A stretch of DNA of 64,000 bases from Rhizobium leguminosarum (lineage in GTDB: Bacteria; Pseudomonadota; Alphaproteobacteria; Rhizobiales; Rhizobiaceae): assembly GCF_001652265.1 (NCBI RefSeq), contig NZ_LWBS01000198.1:24622-88621 (forward strand). The letters are read 5' to 3'. This document shows, one piece after another, positions 51,904 through 61,918 of this stretch. Each line of letters starts with the position of its first letter. Position 1 is the first letter of the stretch. The translations under genes were made by a program, and so were the position numbers. The notes below the pieces were generated by a model, which saw only the letters and a program-made list of their open reading frames with translations, did not search any database and was not told the origin of the DNA.

Positions 51904-52060
51904 GGTATTCGTATTTCCGGAAAATCAGGGGAGTTGGTCGAGACCTTCACCATGAAACCACCGTAGCGTCAAGTTTTGCAGGCACTGCAAGCGTCCCATC
52001 TTGATCGTCACCAAGCGATTTCGCCAAGGCGGGACTTGGCAAGCACAGATTGGCTCGTTA

Positions 52061-52172
52061 GAGCATGATGCCGAAAAGTGTGAGCGGTTTTCGGACGACA
52101 TCATGCTCTATTTCTTTGATTTAGATCCGGATTCAGATTTTAGGCCGGTCTGGCCTAAAATCATCCGGATCT
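52061..52172. repeat. Two nested palindromes in the leuS-yggS gap
   Basis: First palindrome: GAGCATGATG / CATCATGCTC (52061-52108) enclosing CCGAAAA / TTTTCGG. Second: AGATCCGGAT / ATCCGGATCT (52123-52172) enclosing an 11-base-pair stem GATTTTAGGCC / GGCCTAAAATC with loop GGTCT. They fill most of the 312-base gap between the divergent leuS and yggS; apart from these I see only short promoter-sized flanks. The first palindrome resembles repeats common in rhizobial genomes. Confidence 0.75.
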
Positions 52173-52215
52173 GGCATTGCCGATCCTTTTCATGCTGATA
52201 TGCCGAGGCAGATTG

Positions 52216-52875
52216 ATGGAACTTCAAGAGCGCTTGAACGACGTGCGGTCGCGGATCGCCGCCGCGGAACGCGAAGCGGGTCGTCCGGCGGGTTCCGTTC
52301 AGCTCGTCGCGGTGTCGAAGACCTTCGACGCGGCCGCGATCCGCCCGGCCATCGAAGCCGGGCAGCGTGTCTTCGGCGAAAACCGGGTGCAGGAAAGCCA
52401 GGGCAAGTGGCCGGCGCTGAAAGCCGAGCATCAGGATATCGAGCTGCATCTGATCGGCCCGCTGCAATCGAACAAGGCGGCGGATGCGGTAGTGCTTTTC
52501 GACGTCATCGAGACGGTGGACCGGGAAAAGATCGCCCGCGCGCTTGCCGAGGAGATGAAGCGGCAAGGCAAGGCGCTGCGGCTCTATATCCAGGTCAACA
52601 CGGGACTCGAACCGCAGAAGGCCGGTATCGCTCCGGAGGAGACGTCGGCCTTTGTCGCCCTCTGCCGCGATGAACTCGGCCTTTCGATCGAAGGTTTGAT
52701 GTGCATTCCGCCGGCCGAGGAAAATCCCGGGCCGCATTTCGCCCTGCTGGCAAAGCTCGCGCTCAAATGCGGCATCGAAAAACTTTCGATGGGCATGTCG
52801 GGCGACTACGGGACGGCGATCGCCTTTGGCGCCACCAGCGTGCGGGTGGGGTCAGCGATTTTCGGCACGCGCTGA
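52216..52875 (+). CDS. YggS/PLPBP family pyridoxal phosphate homeostasis protein
   Basis: A single-domain PLP-binding protein of 219 residues with the alanine-racemase-like fold. PLP lysine in LVAVSKTF, substrate motifs FGENRVQES and HLIGPLQSNK, and phosphate-binding GMSGDYGTAIAFGATSVRVGSAIFG. It balances vitamin B6 and amino acid pools. The ATG at 52216 matches the family start; an in-frame ATG upstream lies in the repeat-flanking DNA. Confidence 0.94.
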   Translation: MELQERLNDVRSRIAAAEREAGRPAGSVQLVAVSKTFDAAAIRPAIEAGQRVFGENRVQESQGKWPALKAEHQDIELHLIGPLQSNKAADAVVLFDVIETVDREKIARALAEEMKRQGKALRLYIQVNTGLEPQKAGIAPEETSAFVALCRDELGLSIEGLMCIPPAEENPGPHFALLAKLALKCGIEKLSMGMSGDYGTAIAFGATSVRVGSAIFGTR

Positions 52876-52957
52876 AACGCGGCTTTGGTCGGGCTTCCTG
52901 TTCCCCTTAATGCCGCCTAGATTGATATCGAGGTTTGCATGTCCTGGGGAGGAGCAG

Positions 52958-54868
52958 ATGCAGAACGGCTATCATCAGGCCTATGCGGCCTGGAAACGCG
53001 ATCCCGAAGCCTTCTGGCGCGAAGCAGCCGTCGGCATCGACTGGTTCAAGCCGCCGGAGCGGATTTTTTCGCCCAACGAGGGCGTCTATGGCCGCTGGTT
53101 CTCTGGAGCCGAAACCAATACATGCCACAATTGCGTAGACCGGCATGTGGCTGCCGGCCGCAGCGGCGAGACTGCGGTCATCTTCGACAGCGCAATGAAC
53201 GGCGAGACGCGCCGTTTCACCTATGATGAGGTGCTTCGCGAGGTGATGGCCATCGCAGCAGCGCTGCTCGAGCGCGGCATCGGCAAAGGCGATCGCGTCA
53301 TCCTCTATATGCCGATGGTGCCGCAGGCGGTCTTTTCCATGCTCGCCTGCGCCCGCATCGGTGCGGTTCACTCTGTGGTTTTCGGCGGGTTTGCCGCCAG
53401 CGAACTTGCGGCGCGCATCGACGATTGCGGTGCGAAGCTGGTGATCACTGCGAGCTGCGGGCTCGAGCCTGGTCGCATCGTCGCCTACAAGCCCCTGGTC
53501 GATCAGGCGATCGAGATTGCGCATTCGAAGCCGGGCCGCTGTCTGGTGCTGCAGCGGCCGGAGCTTCGGGCAGATCTCGCCAGCGGCCGCGATCAGGATT
53601 TCGAGGTGGCGGTGGCGCAGCATCGTGGCGCCGAGATCGCCTGTGTCCCCCTCAAGGCGACCGATCCGCTCTACATCCTCTATACGTCGGGCACGACGGG
53701 CCAGCCGAAGGGCGTCGTGCGCGACAATGGCGGCCATATGGTCGCGCTCAACTGGTCGATGCGGAATATCTACGGCTTGAAGCCGGGCGAGGTCTTCTGG
53801 ACGGCTTCGGATATCGGCTGGGTCGTCGGACATTCCTATATCGTCTATGCCCCGCTGCTCGCCGGCGTAACCACACTGATCTTCGAGGGGAAGCCGATCG
53901 GCACTCCGGATGCGGGCACATTCTGGCGCATCGTTTCGGAGTATCAGGTGCGGGTGCTGTTCACGGCGCCGACGGCATTCCGCGCCATCCGGCGGGAGGA
54001 CGGTGACGGTGAACTGATGCGCCAATATCCCATGCCGGATCTACGGGCGCTGTTTCTGGCCGGCGAGAGGGCGGATCCCGAAACGTTGAAATGGGCCGAG
54101 CGCATGCTTGGGATACCCGTCATCGATCATTGGTGGCAGACGGAGACCGGCTGGCCGATCGCGGCAAATCCGCTCGGTCTCGGCGCCCTTCCCATCAAGC
54201 ACGGTTCGCCGGCGCTGCCGATGCCCGGCTATGATATTGCGGTGCTCGACGATGCCGGTCATCCGATCGAGGCAGGAACGCTTGGCAATATCGTCGTAAA
54301 GCTGCCCTTGCCGCCCGGCTGTCTGCCGACCCTCTGGAACGCGGACGAGCGTTTCCGATCGGCCTATCTCGATGAGTTTCCCGGTTACTACAAGACGGCC
54401 GACGCCGGCTATGTCGATGAAGATGGCTATCTCTTCATCATGTCGCGTACCGACGACATCATCAATTGCGCCGGTCATCGGCTCTCGACAGGGGCGATGG
54501 AGGAGGTCTGCGCGCGTCATCCCGATGTCGCCGAATGCGCTGTTATCGGCGTGATCGATGCACTGAAGGGTCAGGCGCCCTGCGGATTCCTGGTGCTGAA
54601 ACGACATGTTTCCCGTGACGTGACGGCGATCGAATCAGAAGTCGTGGCGATGATTCGTGATTCGATCGGGCCCGTCGCCGCCTTCAAGACCGCCATCACC
54701 GTTAACCGGTTGCCGAAGACACGCTCCGGCAAAATCCTGCGCGGCACGATGCAGAAGATCGCTGATGGCATACCGTGGAAAATGCCTGCAACCATTGATG
54801 ATCCAACGATTTTAGAGGAAATTGCCGAGGCGCTGCGTGGGCGCGGTTTGGGCTCACTGCCGATGTGA
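52958..54868 (+). CDS. Propionyl-CoA synthetase-like AMP-forming ligase
   Basis: A 636-residue acyl-CoA synthetase of the ANL family. AMP-binding motif YTSGTTGQPKGV near residue 250, WWQTETGWP, and the C-terminal KTRSGKILRGTMQKIADG with the acylation-prone Lys. The N-terminal IDWFKPPERIF and the C-terminus match PrpE-type propionate-CoA ligases better than AcsA. The ATG at 52958 follows a GGGGAGGA ribosome site. Exact acyl substrate not proven. Confidence 0.87.
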   Translation: MQNGYHQAYAAWKRDPEAFWREAAVGIDWFKPPERIFSPNEGVYGRWFSGAETNTCHNCVDRHVAAGRSGETAVIFDSAMNGETRRFTYDEVLREVMAIAAALLERGIGKGDRVILYMPMVPQAVFSMLACARIGAVHSVVFGGFAASELAARIDDCGAKLVITASCGLEPGRIVAYKPLVDQAIEIAHSKPGRCLVLQRPELRADLASGRDQDFEVAVAQHRGAEIACVPLKATDPLYILYTSGTTGQPKGVVRDNGGHMVALNWSMRNIYGLKPGEVFWTASDIGWVVGHSYIVYAPLLAGVTTLIFEGKPIGTPDAGTFWRIVSEYQVRVLFTAPTAFRAIRREDGDGELMRQYPMPDLRALFLAGERADPETLKWAERMLGIPVIDHWWQTETGWPIAANPLGLGALPIKHGSPALPMPGYDIAVLDDAGHPIEAGTLGNIVVKLPLPPGCLPTLWNADERFRSAYLDEFPGYYKTADAGYVDEDGYLFIMSRTDDIINCAGHRLSTGAMEEVCARHPDVAECAVIGVIDALKGQAPCGFLVLKRHVSRDVTAIESEVVAMIRDSIGPVAAFKTAITVNRLPKTRSGKILRGTMQKIADGIPWKMPATIDDPTILEEIAEALRGRGLGSLPM

Positions 54869-54982
54869 AATTAAACTTTCGGTAAGCCCAATTGAGGAAT
54901 TGTTAACCATGTTGTTGCAAGCATTTGTTAACGGCAATGGCTTGCATAGCAGGCTTTGCATGACGCGGTCGCCGTTACCGGC

Positions 54983-55083
54983 CTGCTGCATGATTCCTTA
55001 AATCGGAATTTAAGGACAAAATTATGCAGCAGTTGAAGTGCTACAGTGTCCTTTGCGCGTCTGAAAGACGCGCGGCGCCGTAG
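54983..55083 (+). repeat. Bipartite structured repeat in the flagellin leader
   Basis: First part: CTGCTGCAT / ATGCAGCAG (54983-55032) enclosing the palindrome CCTTAAAT / ATTTAAGG (54996-55015). Second part: CTACAGTG / CGCCGTAG (55041-55083) enclosing the perfect hairpin GCGCGTCT GAA AGACGCGC (55055-55073). I recall near-identical elements in many Rhizobium intergenic regions, but cannot search. It ends 38 bases before the flagellin ATG and occupies most of the possible promoter or leader. Confidence 0.72.
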
Positions 55084-55121
55084 TCCGGATTGCCCCTTTC
55101 TCAACGATTGTGGAGCGGATC

Positions 55122-56057
55122 ATGACAAGCATCCTTACCAACAACGCTGCCATGGCAGCGCTGCAGACTTTGCGCGGCGTAAACGATAGCCTCAAGGACA
55201 CCCAGGGTCGCGTTTCATCGGGTTATCGCGTCGAAAAGGCGGCTGACAATGCCGCTTACTGGTCGATTGCTACGACCATGCGTTCCGACAACCAGGCTCT
55301 TTCGGCCGTCTCCGACGCGCTCGGTCTCGGCGCGGCCAAGGTCGATACCGCCTACTCGGCGATGGAGAGCGCACTCGATGTCGTCAGCGACATCAAGGCC
55401 AAGATCGTCGCCGCCACCGAAAAGGGCGTCGATAAGACGAAGATCCAGCAAGAACTCGACCAGCTGCAGGAGCAGCTGCTCAGCATCGCTCAATCGGCGT
55501 CCTTCTCCGGCGAGAACTGGGTTGCCGGCGCCTCCGGCACGAAGAGCGTCGTTTCGTCCTTTGTCCGCGACGGCAGCAATGCCGTTTCCGTCAAGATGAC
55601 GGACTACGTGCTCGATTCGGGCTCGCTTGGAAACGTGCTTTTCGGCATGACGAGCACCGGTGCGATCGAGACATCCAGCGGTATCATCGGCACCGCCTTC
55701 AACGGAACCTATGGCGGCACCGTCATCGTCATGGCGTCAATATATGATCTCGACATCACCGGTTTCACCCAGGGTCAGCTTGACGCAGCCCTGACCGGTG
55801 TCGAACTGGTTCTCGGCGCTATGACCGCCGCCGGCTCGGCATTGGGCTCGATCTCGACCCGTATCCAGCTGCAGGAAACATTCGTCAGCGGTCTGCACGA
55901 TTCGATCGACTCCGGCGTCGGTCGTCTGGTCGATGCCGATATGGAAGAGGAATCGAGCAAGCTCTCGGCGTTGCAGACACAGCAGCAGCTCGCCGTCCAG
56001 TCGCTCTCGATCGCCAACAGTTCGGCGCAGAACATTCTCACCCTGTTCCGCAGCTAA
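55122..56057 (+). CDS. Flagellin, isolated from other flagellar genes
   Basis: A 311-residue flagellin. The conserved N-terminal D0/D1 part (SILTNNAAMAALQTLRG, DTQGRVSSGYRVEKAADNAAYWSIATTMRSD) and C-terminal part (SSKLSALQTQQQLAVQSLSIANSSAQNILTLFR) flank a short variable centre, as in rhizobial complex flagella. No other flagellar gene is in the window. The ATG at 55122 has a GGAGCGG ribosome site; an earlier in-frame GTG or TTG at 55110 is less likely. Confidence 0.93.
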   Translation: MTSILTNNAAMAALQTLRGVNDSLKDTQGRVSSGYRVEKAADNAAYWSIATTMRSDNQALSAVSDALGLGAAKVDTAYSAMESALDVVSDIKAKIVAATEKGVDKTKIQQELDQLQEQLLSIAQSASFSGENWVAGASGTKSVVSSFVRDGSNAVSVKMTDYVLDSGSLGNVLFGMTSTGAIETSSGIIGTAFNGTYGGTVIVMASIYDLDITGFTQGQLDAALTGVELVLGAMTAAGSALGSISTRIQLQETFVSGLHDSIDSGVGRLVDADMEEESSKLSALQTQQQLAVQSLSIANSSAQNILTLFRS

Positions 56058-56080
56058 TTCGAAACAGGCAATTCGCAACA

Positions 56081-56118
56081 AAAAACCCCGCCGGTCAGCT
56101 CATACCGGCGGGGTTTTT
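56081..56118. terminator. Bidirectional terminator between flagellin and trcR
   Basis: A 15-base-pair stem AAAAACCCCGCCGGT / ACCGGCGGGGTTTTT with an eight-base loop, giving T-runs on both strands between convergent genes. Confidence 0.95.
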
Positions 56119-56136
56119 CATGAAATTACTGATATC

Positions 56137-56841
56137 TCAGTACTGATCGTCGTCCTCGTCCTTCGGGGCCGAGCGCAGCGAGCTCAGCTTGCGGAAGACG
56201 GCATCGGCGTCGATTTCCTTTTCCTTTTCCTCCTCGCGCTCGTAGCTCGGGGTCAGGCGCTCGGTTTCCTGAGCCGATTGCAGCGTTGCGCCCAGCTCGG
56301 CGGCGGTCGGCAGCGGGCGGCCCTTGGAGGCCTTTTCCACTTCCATGTCGAGATCGATCTGGCTGCAGAGGCCGAGCGTTACCGGATCCATCGGCGCCAA
56401 GTTGGCGGAGTTCCAGTGGGTGCGCTCGCGGATCTGCTCGATGGTCGATTTCGTCGTGCCGACGAGACGGGAAATCTGCGCGTCCTTCAGTTCCGGATGG
56501 TTGCGAACGAGCCAGAGAATGGCGTTCGGGCGGTCCTGACGCTTGGAAACCGGCGTATAACGCGGACCGCGGCGCTTGGATTCCGGCACCCGCACCTTCG
56601 GTTCGGAAAGCTTCAGCTTGTGGTTCGGATTGGCCTCGGCGCGGGCAATCTCGTCGCGGGAAAGCTGTCCTGTCGAGATCGGGTCGAGGCCCTTGATGCC
56701 CTGCGCCGCTTCGCCGTCGGCGATCGCCTTGACTTCGAGCGGATGCAGCTTGCAGAACTGCGCAATCTGGTCGAAAGACAGTGCCGTATTGTCGACGAGC
56801 CAGATGGCTGTCGCCTTCGGCATGAGCAGTGTTTGAGCCAT
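56137..56841 (-). CDS. trcR: TrcR-like DUF1013 cell-cycle transcription regulator
   Basis: A 234-residue DUF1013 protein, a family found almost only in alphaproteobacteria. The Caulobacter member TrcR travels with RNA polymerase and affects cell-cycle promoters. Two HTH-like segments are visible, around ATAIWLVDNTALSFDQIAQF and LVRNHPELKDAQISRLVG, each followed by a basic or acidic stretch; the C-terminus is strongly acidic (EKEKEIDADA, KDEDDDQY). The ATG at 56841 gives the family start MAQTLLMPKAT. Confidence 0.87.
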   Translation of the reverse strand: MAQTLLMPKATAIWLVDNTALSFDQIAQFCKLHPLEVKAIADGEAAQGIKGLDPISTGQLSRDEIARAEANPNHKLKLSEPKVRVPESKRRGPRYTPVSKRQDRPNAILWLVRNHPELKDAQISRLVGTTKSTIEQIRERTHWNSANLAPMDPVTLGLCSQIDLDMEVEKASKGRPLPTAAELGATLQSAQETERLTPSYEREEEKEKEIDADAVFRKLSSLRSAPKDEDDDQY

Positions 56842-57072
56842 GGATATAGTCCTTCTATCGTCCGCGCCGGTCGCGGTCCGTGGATTGTCACCACAATGTC
56901 CGGGAAATATGGCGCTATATAACCGCACTGTCGCAGAATTGCAATTCTTCCGAAATGAAATGACCTTCGTCTAATTGCCGTGACGGTGCGAACTGCTATG
57001 AATTGCCGTGATTTCAAGTCCGGGCCCTGCTAGCTCACGCGGCCCGTCGCATGTCCCATGAGGAGGAGTTGC

Positions 57073-59028
57073 ATGTCGGAGAAGATCTATCCGGTCACGA
57101 AGCCGGTGAAGGCGCGCGCCCTGATCGATAAGGAAAAGTACCTGAAATGGTATGAGGAAAGCGTCGAGAACCCGGACAAGTTCTGGGGCAAGCACGGCAA
57201 GCGGATCGACTGGTTCAAGCCCTATACCAAGGTCAAGAACACTTCCTTTACCGGCAAGGTGTCGATCAAGTGGTTCGAGGACGGTCAGACAAACGTCTCC
57301 TACAACTGCATCGACCGTCATCTGAAAACGAATGGCGACCAGGTAGCGATCATCTGGGAGGGCGACAACCCCTATATCGACAAGAAGGTCACCTATAACG
57401 AGCTCTACGAGCATGTCTGCCGGATGGCGAACGTGTTGAAGAAGCACGGCGTCAAGAAGGGCGATCGCGTCACCATCTATATGCCGATGATCCCGGAAGC
57501 GGCCTATGCGATGCTCGCCTGCGCCCGCATCGGCGCGGTGCATTCGGTCGTCTTCGGCGGTTTCTCGCCCGAGGCGCTGGCCGGGCGCATCGTCGACTGC
57601 GAATCCACCTTCGTCATCACCTGCGACGAAGGCCTGCGTGGCGGCAAGCCGGTGCCGCTAAAGGACAATACCGATACGGCGATCCATATCGCCGCCCGCC
57701 AGCATGTCAATGTCAGCAAGGTGCTGGTCGTTCGCCGCACCGGCGGCAAGACCGGTTGGGCGCCCGGCCGCGATCTCTGGCATCACCAGGAAATTGCCAC
57801 GGTGAAGGCGGAATGCCCGCCGGTGAAGATGAAGGCGGAAGATCCGCTCTTCATTCTTTATACGTCAGGCTCGACCGGCAAGCCGAAGGGCGTGCTGCAT
57901 ACGACCGGCGGTTACCTCGTCTATGCCGCGATGACGCATGAATACGTCTTCGATTATCACGACGGCGACGTCTACTGGTGTACGGCCGATGTCGGCTGGG
58001 TCACCGGCCACTCCTATATCGTCTATGGGCCGCTTGCGAATTGCGCGACGACGCTGATGTTCGAGGGCGTGCCGAACTTCCCGGATCAGGGCCGTTTCTG
58101 GGAAGTCATCGACAAGCACAAGGTCAACATCTTCTATACGGCGCCGACGGCGATCCGCTCGCTGATGGGTGCCGGCGACGACTTTGTCACGCGCTCCTCG
58201 CGCTCTTCGCTGCGGCTGCTCGGCACGGTCGGCGAACCGATCAATCCGGAGGCTTGGGAGTGGTATTACAATGTCGTCGGCGACAAGCGCTGCCCGGTCA
58301 TCGATACGTGGTGGCAAACGGAAACCGGCGGCCATATGATCACGCCGCTGCCCGGCGCCACCGATCTGAAGCCCGGTTCGGCGACGACGCCGTTCTTCGG
58401 CGTCAAGCCTGAGTTGGTCGACAATGAAGGCACGGTGCTGGAAGGCCCGGCCGACGGCAATCTCTGCATCACCGACAGCTGGCCGGGCCAGATGCGCACG
58501 GTCTATGGCGATCACGAGCGCTTCATCCAGACCTATTTCGCCACCTACAAGGGCAAGTATTTCACCGGCGACGGCTGCCGGCGCGATGCGGACGGTTATT
58601 ACTGGATCACCGGCCGCGTCGACGACGTGCTGAACGTCTCCGGTCACCGGCTCGGCACGGCGGAGGTGGAATCCGCGCTGGTCTCGCACAATCAGGTTTC
58701 GGAAGCCGCGGTCGTCGGTTATCCGCATCCGATCAAGGGCCAGGGCATCTATTGCTACGTGACGCTGATGGCCGGTCACGAGGGATCGGATACGCTTCGC
58801 CAGGAACTGGTAAAACATGTGCGGGCCGAAATCGGCCCGATCGCTGCGCCCGACAAGATCCAGTTTGCGCCCGGCCTGCCGAAGACGCGCTCCGGCAAGA
58901 TCATGCGCCGCATCCTGCGCAAGATCGCCGAAGACGATTTCGGTGCTCTCGGCGACACTTCGACGCTTGCCGATCCAGCAGTCGTCGACGATCTGATCGC
59001 CAACCGGCAGAACAAGGCGACCGCCTGA
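57073..59028 (+). CDS. acsA: Acetyl-CoA synthetase
   Basis: An AMP-forming acetate-CoA ligase, 651 residues. AMP motif [26 protein letters not shown], and the C-terminal TRSGKIMRR with the lysine whose acetylation switches the enzyme off. The ATG at 57073 follows AGGAGGAG, a near-perfect ribosome site, suggesting strong expression. It is the second AMP-forming ligase within 5 kb, next to trcR. Confidence 0.97.
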   Translation: MSEKIYPVTKPVKARALIDKEKYLKWYEESVENPDKFWGKHGKRIDWFKPYTKVKNTSFTGKVSIKWFEDGQTNVSYNCIDRHLKTNGDQVAIIWEGDNPYIDKKVTYNELYEHVCRMANVLKKHGVKKGDRVTIYMPMIPEAAYAMLACARIGAVHSVVFGGFSPEALAGRIVDCESTFVITCDEGLRGGKPVPLKDNTDTAIHIAARQHVNVSKVLVVRRTGGKTGWAPGRDLWHHQEIATVKAECPPVKMKAEDPLFILYTSGSTGKPKGVLHTTGGYLVYAAMTHEYVFDYHDGDVYWCTADVGWVTGHSYIVYGPLANCATTLMFEGVPNFPDQGRFWEVIDKHKVNIFYTAPTAIRSLMGAGDDFVTRSSRSSLRLLGTVGEPINPEAWEWYYNVVGDKRCPVIDTWWQTETGGHMITPLPGATDLKPGSATTPFFGVKPELVDNEGTVLEGPADGNLCITDSWPGQMRTVYGDHERFIQTYFATYKGKYFTGDGCRRDADGYYWITGRVDDVLNVSGHRLGTAEVESALVSHNQVSEAAVVGYPHPIKGQGIYCYVTLMAGHEGSDTLRQELVKHVRAEIGPIAAPDKIQFAPGLPKTRSGKIMRRILRKIAEDDFGALGDTSTLADPAVVDDLIANRQNKATA

Positions 59029-59033
59029 TCGAT

Positions 59034-59080
59034 CGAGCCGCTCCAGCCCGTTCGGGCTTCCGGGCGGCTCGCTTTGCTTG
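59034..59080 (+). terminator. Possible terminator of acsA
   Basis: A hairpin CGAGCCGC / GCGGCTCG enclosing AGCCCG / CGGGCT, followed by CTTTGCTT. The stem is strong but the T-run is weak. Confidence 0.45.
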
Positions 59081-59240
59081 CGCATTGTTGCTGCGTGGTT
59101 TGGGACTCCCGCATATCGACTGGCGAAGCCCCGGAGAGAAGATTGCCGGCGAGGTCTCACCCGCCAGAATACGGCCAAATACCTGTCGCCAAAATGTCGT
59201 TAGCCGGATTCATGGCCACGAAACCAATAGGAATATTGAC

Positions 59241-59465
59241 TTAGAAATCGATCGCTCGGCCATTGATTTCGTAATCGCCGAAGCGCGCCGGCTCGGCTCC
59301 GCCGCGGCCGCCGATCTCAGGTGGCAACTCCAGCGGTTTCTGTTTCTTTCGCCGCTCTTCAGCTTCGACAAGGGCGCGTCTGGCAGCGGGGGACAGTATC
59401 TTGCACGGCGGCTCCGTTCCCTCGGCCGTCGGCGTTTCGCTATTGTCGTTATCGGCGTCCTGCAT
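59241..59465 (-). CDS. SdhAF4-like (DUF1674) succinate dehydrogenase assembly factor
   Basis: A 74-residue soluble protein whose end, GGRGGAEPARFGDYEINGRAIDF, carries the family signature (GDYE...G.AIDF) of DUF1674/SdhAF4. In eukaryotes this factor protects flavinylated SdhA before assembly; the bacterial role is inferred from that. The ATG at 59465 has a GGAGA ribosome site. It lies alone, antisense to its neighbours, with no sdh gene nearby. Confidence 0.85.
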   Translation of the reverse strand: MQDADNDNSETPTAEGTEPPCKILSPAARRALVEAEERRKKQKPLELPPEIGGRGGAEPARFGDYEINGRAIDF

Positions 59466-59576
59466 GGCCGTCTCCTGCCGGAAAATATTGAAAATGGCTG
59501 GTGAATAACCAAATCATAATGCGCCGGTGCCGGGATTGAAAGCTTGTGACGCCGAAATCGGAGATGGAGATCCGCA

Positions 59577-60539
59577 ATGAACCTCGTTCGCACTGCCATG
59601 TTGCTTGCCTTCATGACGGCGCTTTTCATGTTTGTCGGCTTCCTGATCGGTGGTCGGGCCGGCATGATGATCGCGTTCGTCATTGCCGCCGGCATGAATT
59701 TCTTCTCCTACTGGAATTCCGACCGCATGGTGCTTTCAGCCTATCGCGCGCAGGAGGTCGACGAGCGCAATGCGCCGGAATTCTTCCGGATCGTGCGCGA
59801 TCTCGCCCGCAATGCCGGCCTGCCGATGCCGAAGGTCTATCTCTACGACAGTCCGCAGCCGAATGCCTTCGCCACCGGCCGCAATCCCGATAATGCCGCC
59901 GTCGCCGCCTCGACCGGCCTGCTCAGTGCTTTGTCTCCAGAGGAAGTCGCAGGCGTCATGGCGCATGAACTCGCCCACATCCAGAACCGCGACACGCTGA
60001 CGATGACGATCACGGCAACACTTGCCGGCGCGATCTCGATGCTCGGCAACTTCGCCTTCTTGTTCGGCGGCAACCGCGAGAACAACAACAATCCGCTCGG
60101 CTTCGTCGGCGTCATCGTTGCGATGATCGTGGCGCCGCTCGCCGCCATGCTGGTGCAGATGGCGATCAGCCGCACGCGCGAATATTCGGCCGACCGCCGC
60201 GGCGCCGAAATCTGCGGCAATCCGCTCTGGCTCGCTTCGGCGCTCGGCAAGATCGCGCGTGGTGCTGCCCACGTGCCGAACGCGGATGCCGAGCGCAACC
60301 CGGCGACGGCGCATATGTTCATCATCAATCCGCTCTCCGGCGAGCGCATGGACAATCTGTTTTCCACGCATCCGAACACGGAAAACCGCGTCGCCGCGCT
60401 GCAGGACATGGCGCAAAGCGGCATGAATGTCTCGACGTCGCCGGCTCGTGCTGCTAATCCGTCGCGCAAATCGCGCTCTGTTCCGGATACGGGTCTTGGT
60501 CGCGGTGGTTCGCAACCGCCAAAAGGTCCGTGGTCTTGA
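59577..60539 (+). CDS. htpX: Membrane zinc metalloprotease HtpX
   Basis: An M48B inner-membrane protease of envelope quality control, 320 residues. Hydrophobic segments at about 4-50 (two), then the zinc motif [10 protein letters not shown] near residue 130 and further membrane segments around 145 and 180; [11 protein letters not shown] supplies the third ligand. Length is normal. The stop overlaps rsmB by ten bases. Confidence 0.95.
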   Translation: MNLVRTAMLLAFMTALFMFVGFLIGGRAGMMIAFVIAAGMNFFSYWNSDRMVLSAYRAQEVDERNAPEFFRIVRDLARNAGLPMPKVYLYDSPQPNAFATGRNPDNAAVAASTGLLSALSPEEVAGVMAHELAHIQNRDTLTMTITATLAGAISMLGNFAFLFGGNRENNNNPLGFVGVIVAMIVAPLAAMLVQMAISRTREYSADRRGAEICGNPLWLASALGKIARGAAHVPNADAERNPATAHMFIINPLSGERMDNLFSTHPNTENRVAALQDMAQSGMNVSTSPARAANPSRKSRSVPDTGLGRGGSQPPKGPWS

Positions 60540-61918
60540 ATTCAGACGGCACGAAGAAGTCATTCCGCAAGCATAAGCCCTCCACTGAGCGCTCTGCGCC
60601 TGATAAGCCGGGCCTGCAGGCCCGCGCTGCGGCGGCAAAAATTCTTGCTGCCGTCGTTGATCGCAAGCTGCCGCTCGACGGCGCTCTCGATCATGAACAC
60701 GGCAATCCGGCCTATAGGGCCCTCGGCGAAAGCGACCGGGCGCTCGTCCGTGCCATCCTGAACACGACGCTGCGCCATTTGCCGCGTATCGATGCCGCAA
60801 TTGCCGGGCTGTTGGAATCGCCGCTGCCGGAGGGCGCAAGGGCGCTGCATCACGTGCTCGCAATCGGCGCGGCGCAGATCCTTTATCTCGACGTGCCGGA
60901 TCATTCGGCTGTCGATCTCGCCGTCGAGCAGGCCAATCAGGATCCGCGCAATCGCCGTTTCGCCAAGCTCGTCAATGCCATCCTCCGCCGGCTCGGCCGC
61001 GAGAAGGAGCAGGTGCTCGATGAGATCGGCAAGGTCGCGCCGATGCCGACCTGGTTCATCGCCAGGCTGGAAAAGGCCTATGGCCGGGACGCGGCGCTGG
61101 CGATTTCGGAATCCCAGCTCGAGCCGGCCGCGATCGATCTGACCGTCAAGTCCGACCCCGAAGGCTGGGCGAAGCGGTTGAACGGCGTCGTCCTGCCGAC
61201 CGGCGGCGTGCGGCTCGCCGCTTTCGACGGCGGCATCCCTTCGGTCGAAGGCTTCGACGAGGGCGCTTGGTGGGTCCAGGATGCGGCGGCAAGCATCCCG
61301 GCGAAGCTTTTCGGTGATCTCTCGGGCAAACGCACCGCCGATCTCTGTGCCGCGCCTGGCGGCAAGACGGCGCAGCTCATCCTTGCTGGCGGCGTAGTCA
61401 CCGCACTCGACCAGTCGGAAAATCGGCTGAAACGGCTGCGGTCGAATCTCGACCGGCTCGGCCTCGAGGCGGAGACGATCCAGGCAGATCTGACGACATT
61501 CGAGCCGGCGGAGCGTTTCGATGCAATTCTGCTCGATGCCCCTTGCTCTTCTACCGGCACGACACGCCGGCACCCTGACGTGTTGTGGACCAAGGGGCCT
61601 GAGGATATCGCCAGGCTGGCGGCGCTGCAGGAACGGCTGCTGCGGCATGCGCTGACATTGCTGAAGCCGGGCGGCACACTGGTTTTTTCGAATTGTTCGC
61701 TCGATCCTGTCGAGGGTGAGGACGTCGTCGCCCGTGTACTTTCCGATACGGATGCGGTCGAGCGCGTTCCGATCGGCGTCGGGGACTGGCCCGGCCTTGA
61801 GGCAGCGATCACGCCGCTCGGCGAATTCCGCACGCTTCCCACGATGGCGAAAATGCCTGAAGGCATTGCCTCCGGCCTCGACGGCTTCTATGCGGCCGTG
61901 CTGCGGCGCGTGGCCTGA
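60530..61918 (+). CDS. rsmB: 16S rRNA (cytosine-C5) methyltransferase, RsmB family
   Basis: A 462-residue protein with an N-terminal NusB-like RNA-binding domain (residues about 25-160) and a C-terminal SAM methyltransferase domain. Motifs [24 protein letters not shown] (catalytic Cys loop) and [13 protein letters not shown] are clear. The start is GTG at 60530, inside htpX; a TTG at 60536 is the alternative. Coupled to htpX by overlap, an order seen in other rhizobia. Confidence 0.92.
   Translation: MVLNSDGTKKSFRKHKPSTERSAPDKPGLQARAAAAKILAAVVDRKLPLDGALDHEHGNPAYRALGESDRALVRAILNTTLRHLPRIDAAIAGLLESPLPEGARALHHVLAIGAAQILYLDVPDHSAVDLAVEQANQDPRNRRFAKLVNAILRRLGREKEQVLDEIGKVAPMPTWFIARLEKAYGRDAALAISESQLEPAAIDLTVKSDPEGWAKRLNGVVLPTGGVRLAAFDGGIPSVEGFDEGAWWVQDAAASIPAKLFGDLSGKRTADLCAAPGGKTAQLILAGGVVTALDQSENRLKRLRSNLDRLGLEAETIQADLTTFEPAERFDAILLDAPCSSTGTTRRHPDVLWTKGPEDIARLAALQERLLRHALTLLKPGGTLVFSNCSLDPVEGEDVVARVLSDTDAVERVPIGVGDWPGLEAAITPLGEFRTLPTMAKMPEGIASGLDGFYAAVLRRVA

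Noticed and set aside
51904..52215. T-box or attenuator upstream of leuS
   Set aside because: The palindromes there are symmetric repeats with no specifier-like region; T-boxes are not expected in alphaproteobacteria.
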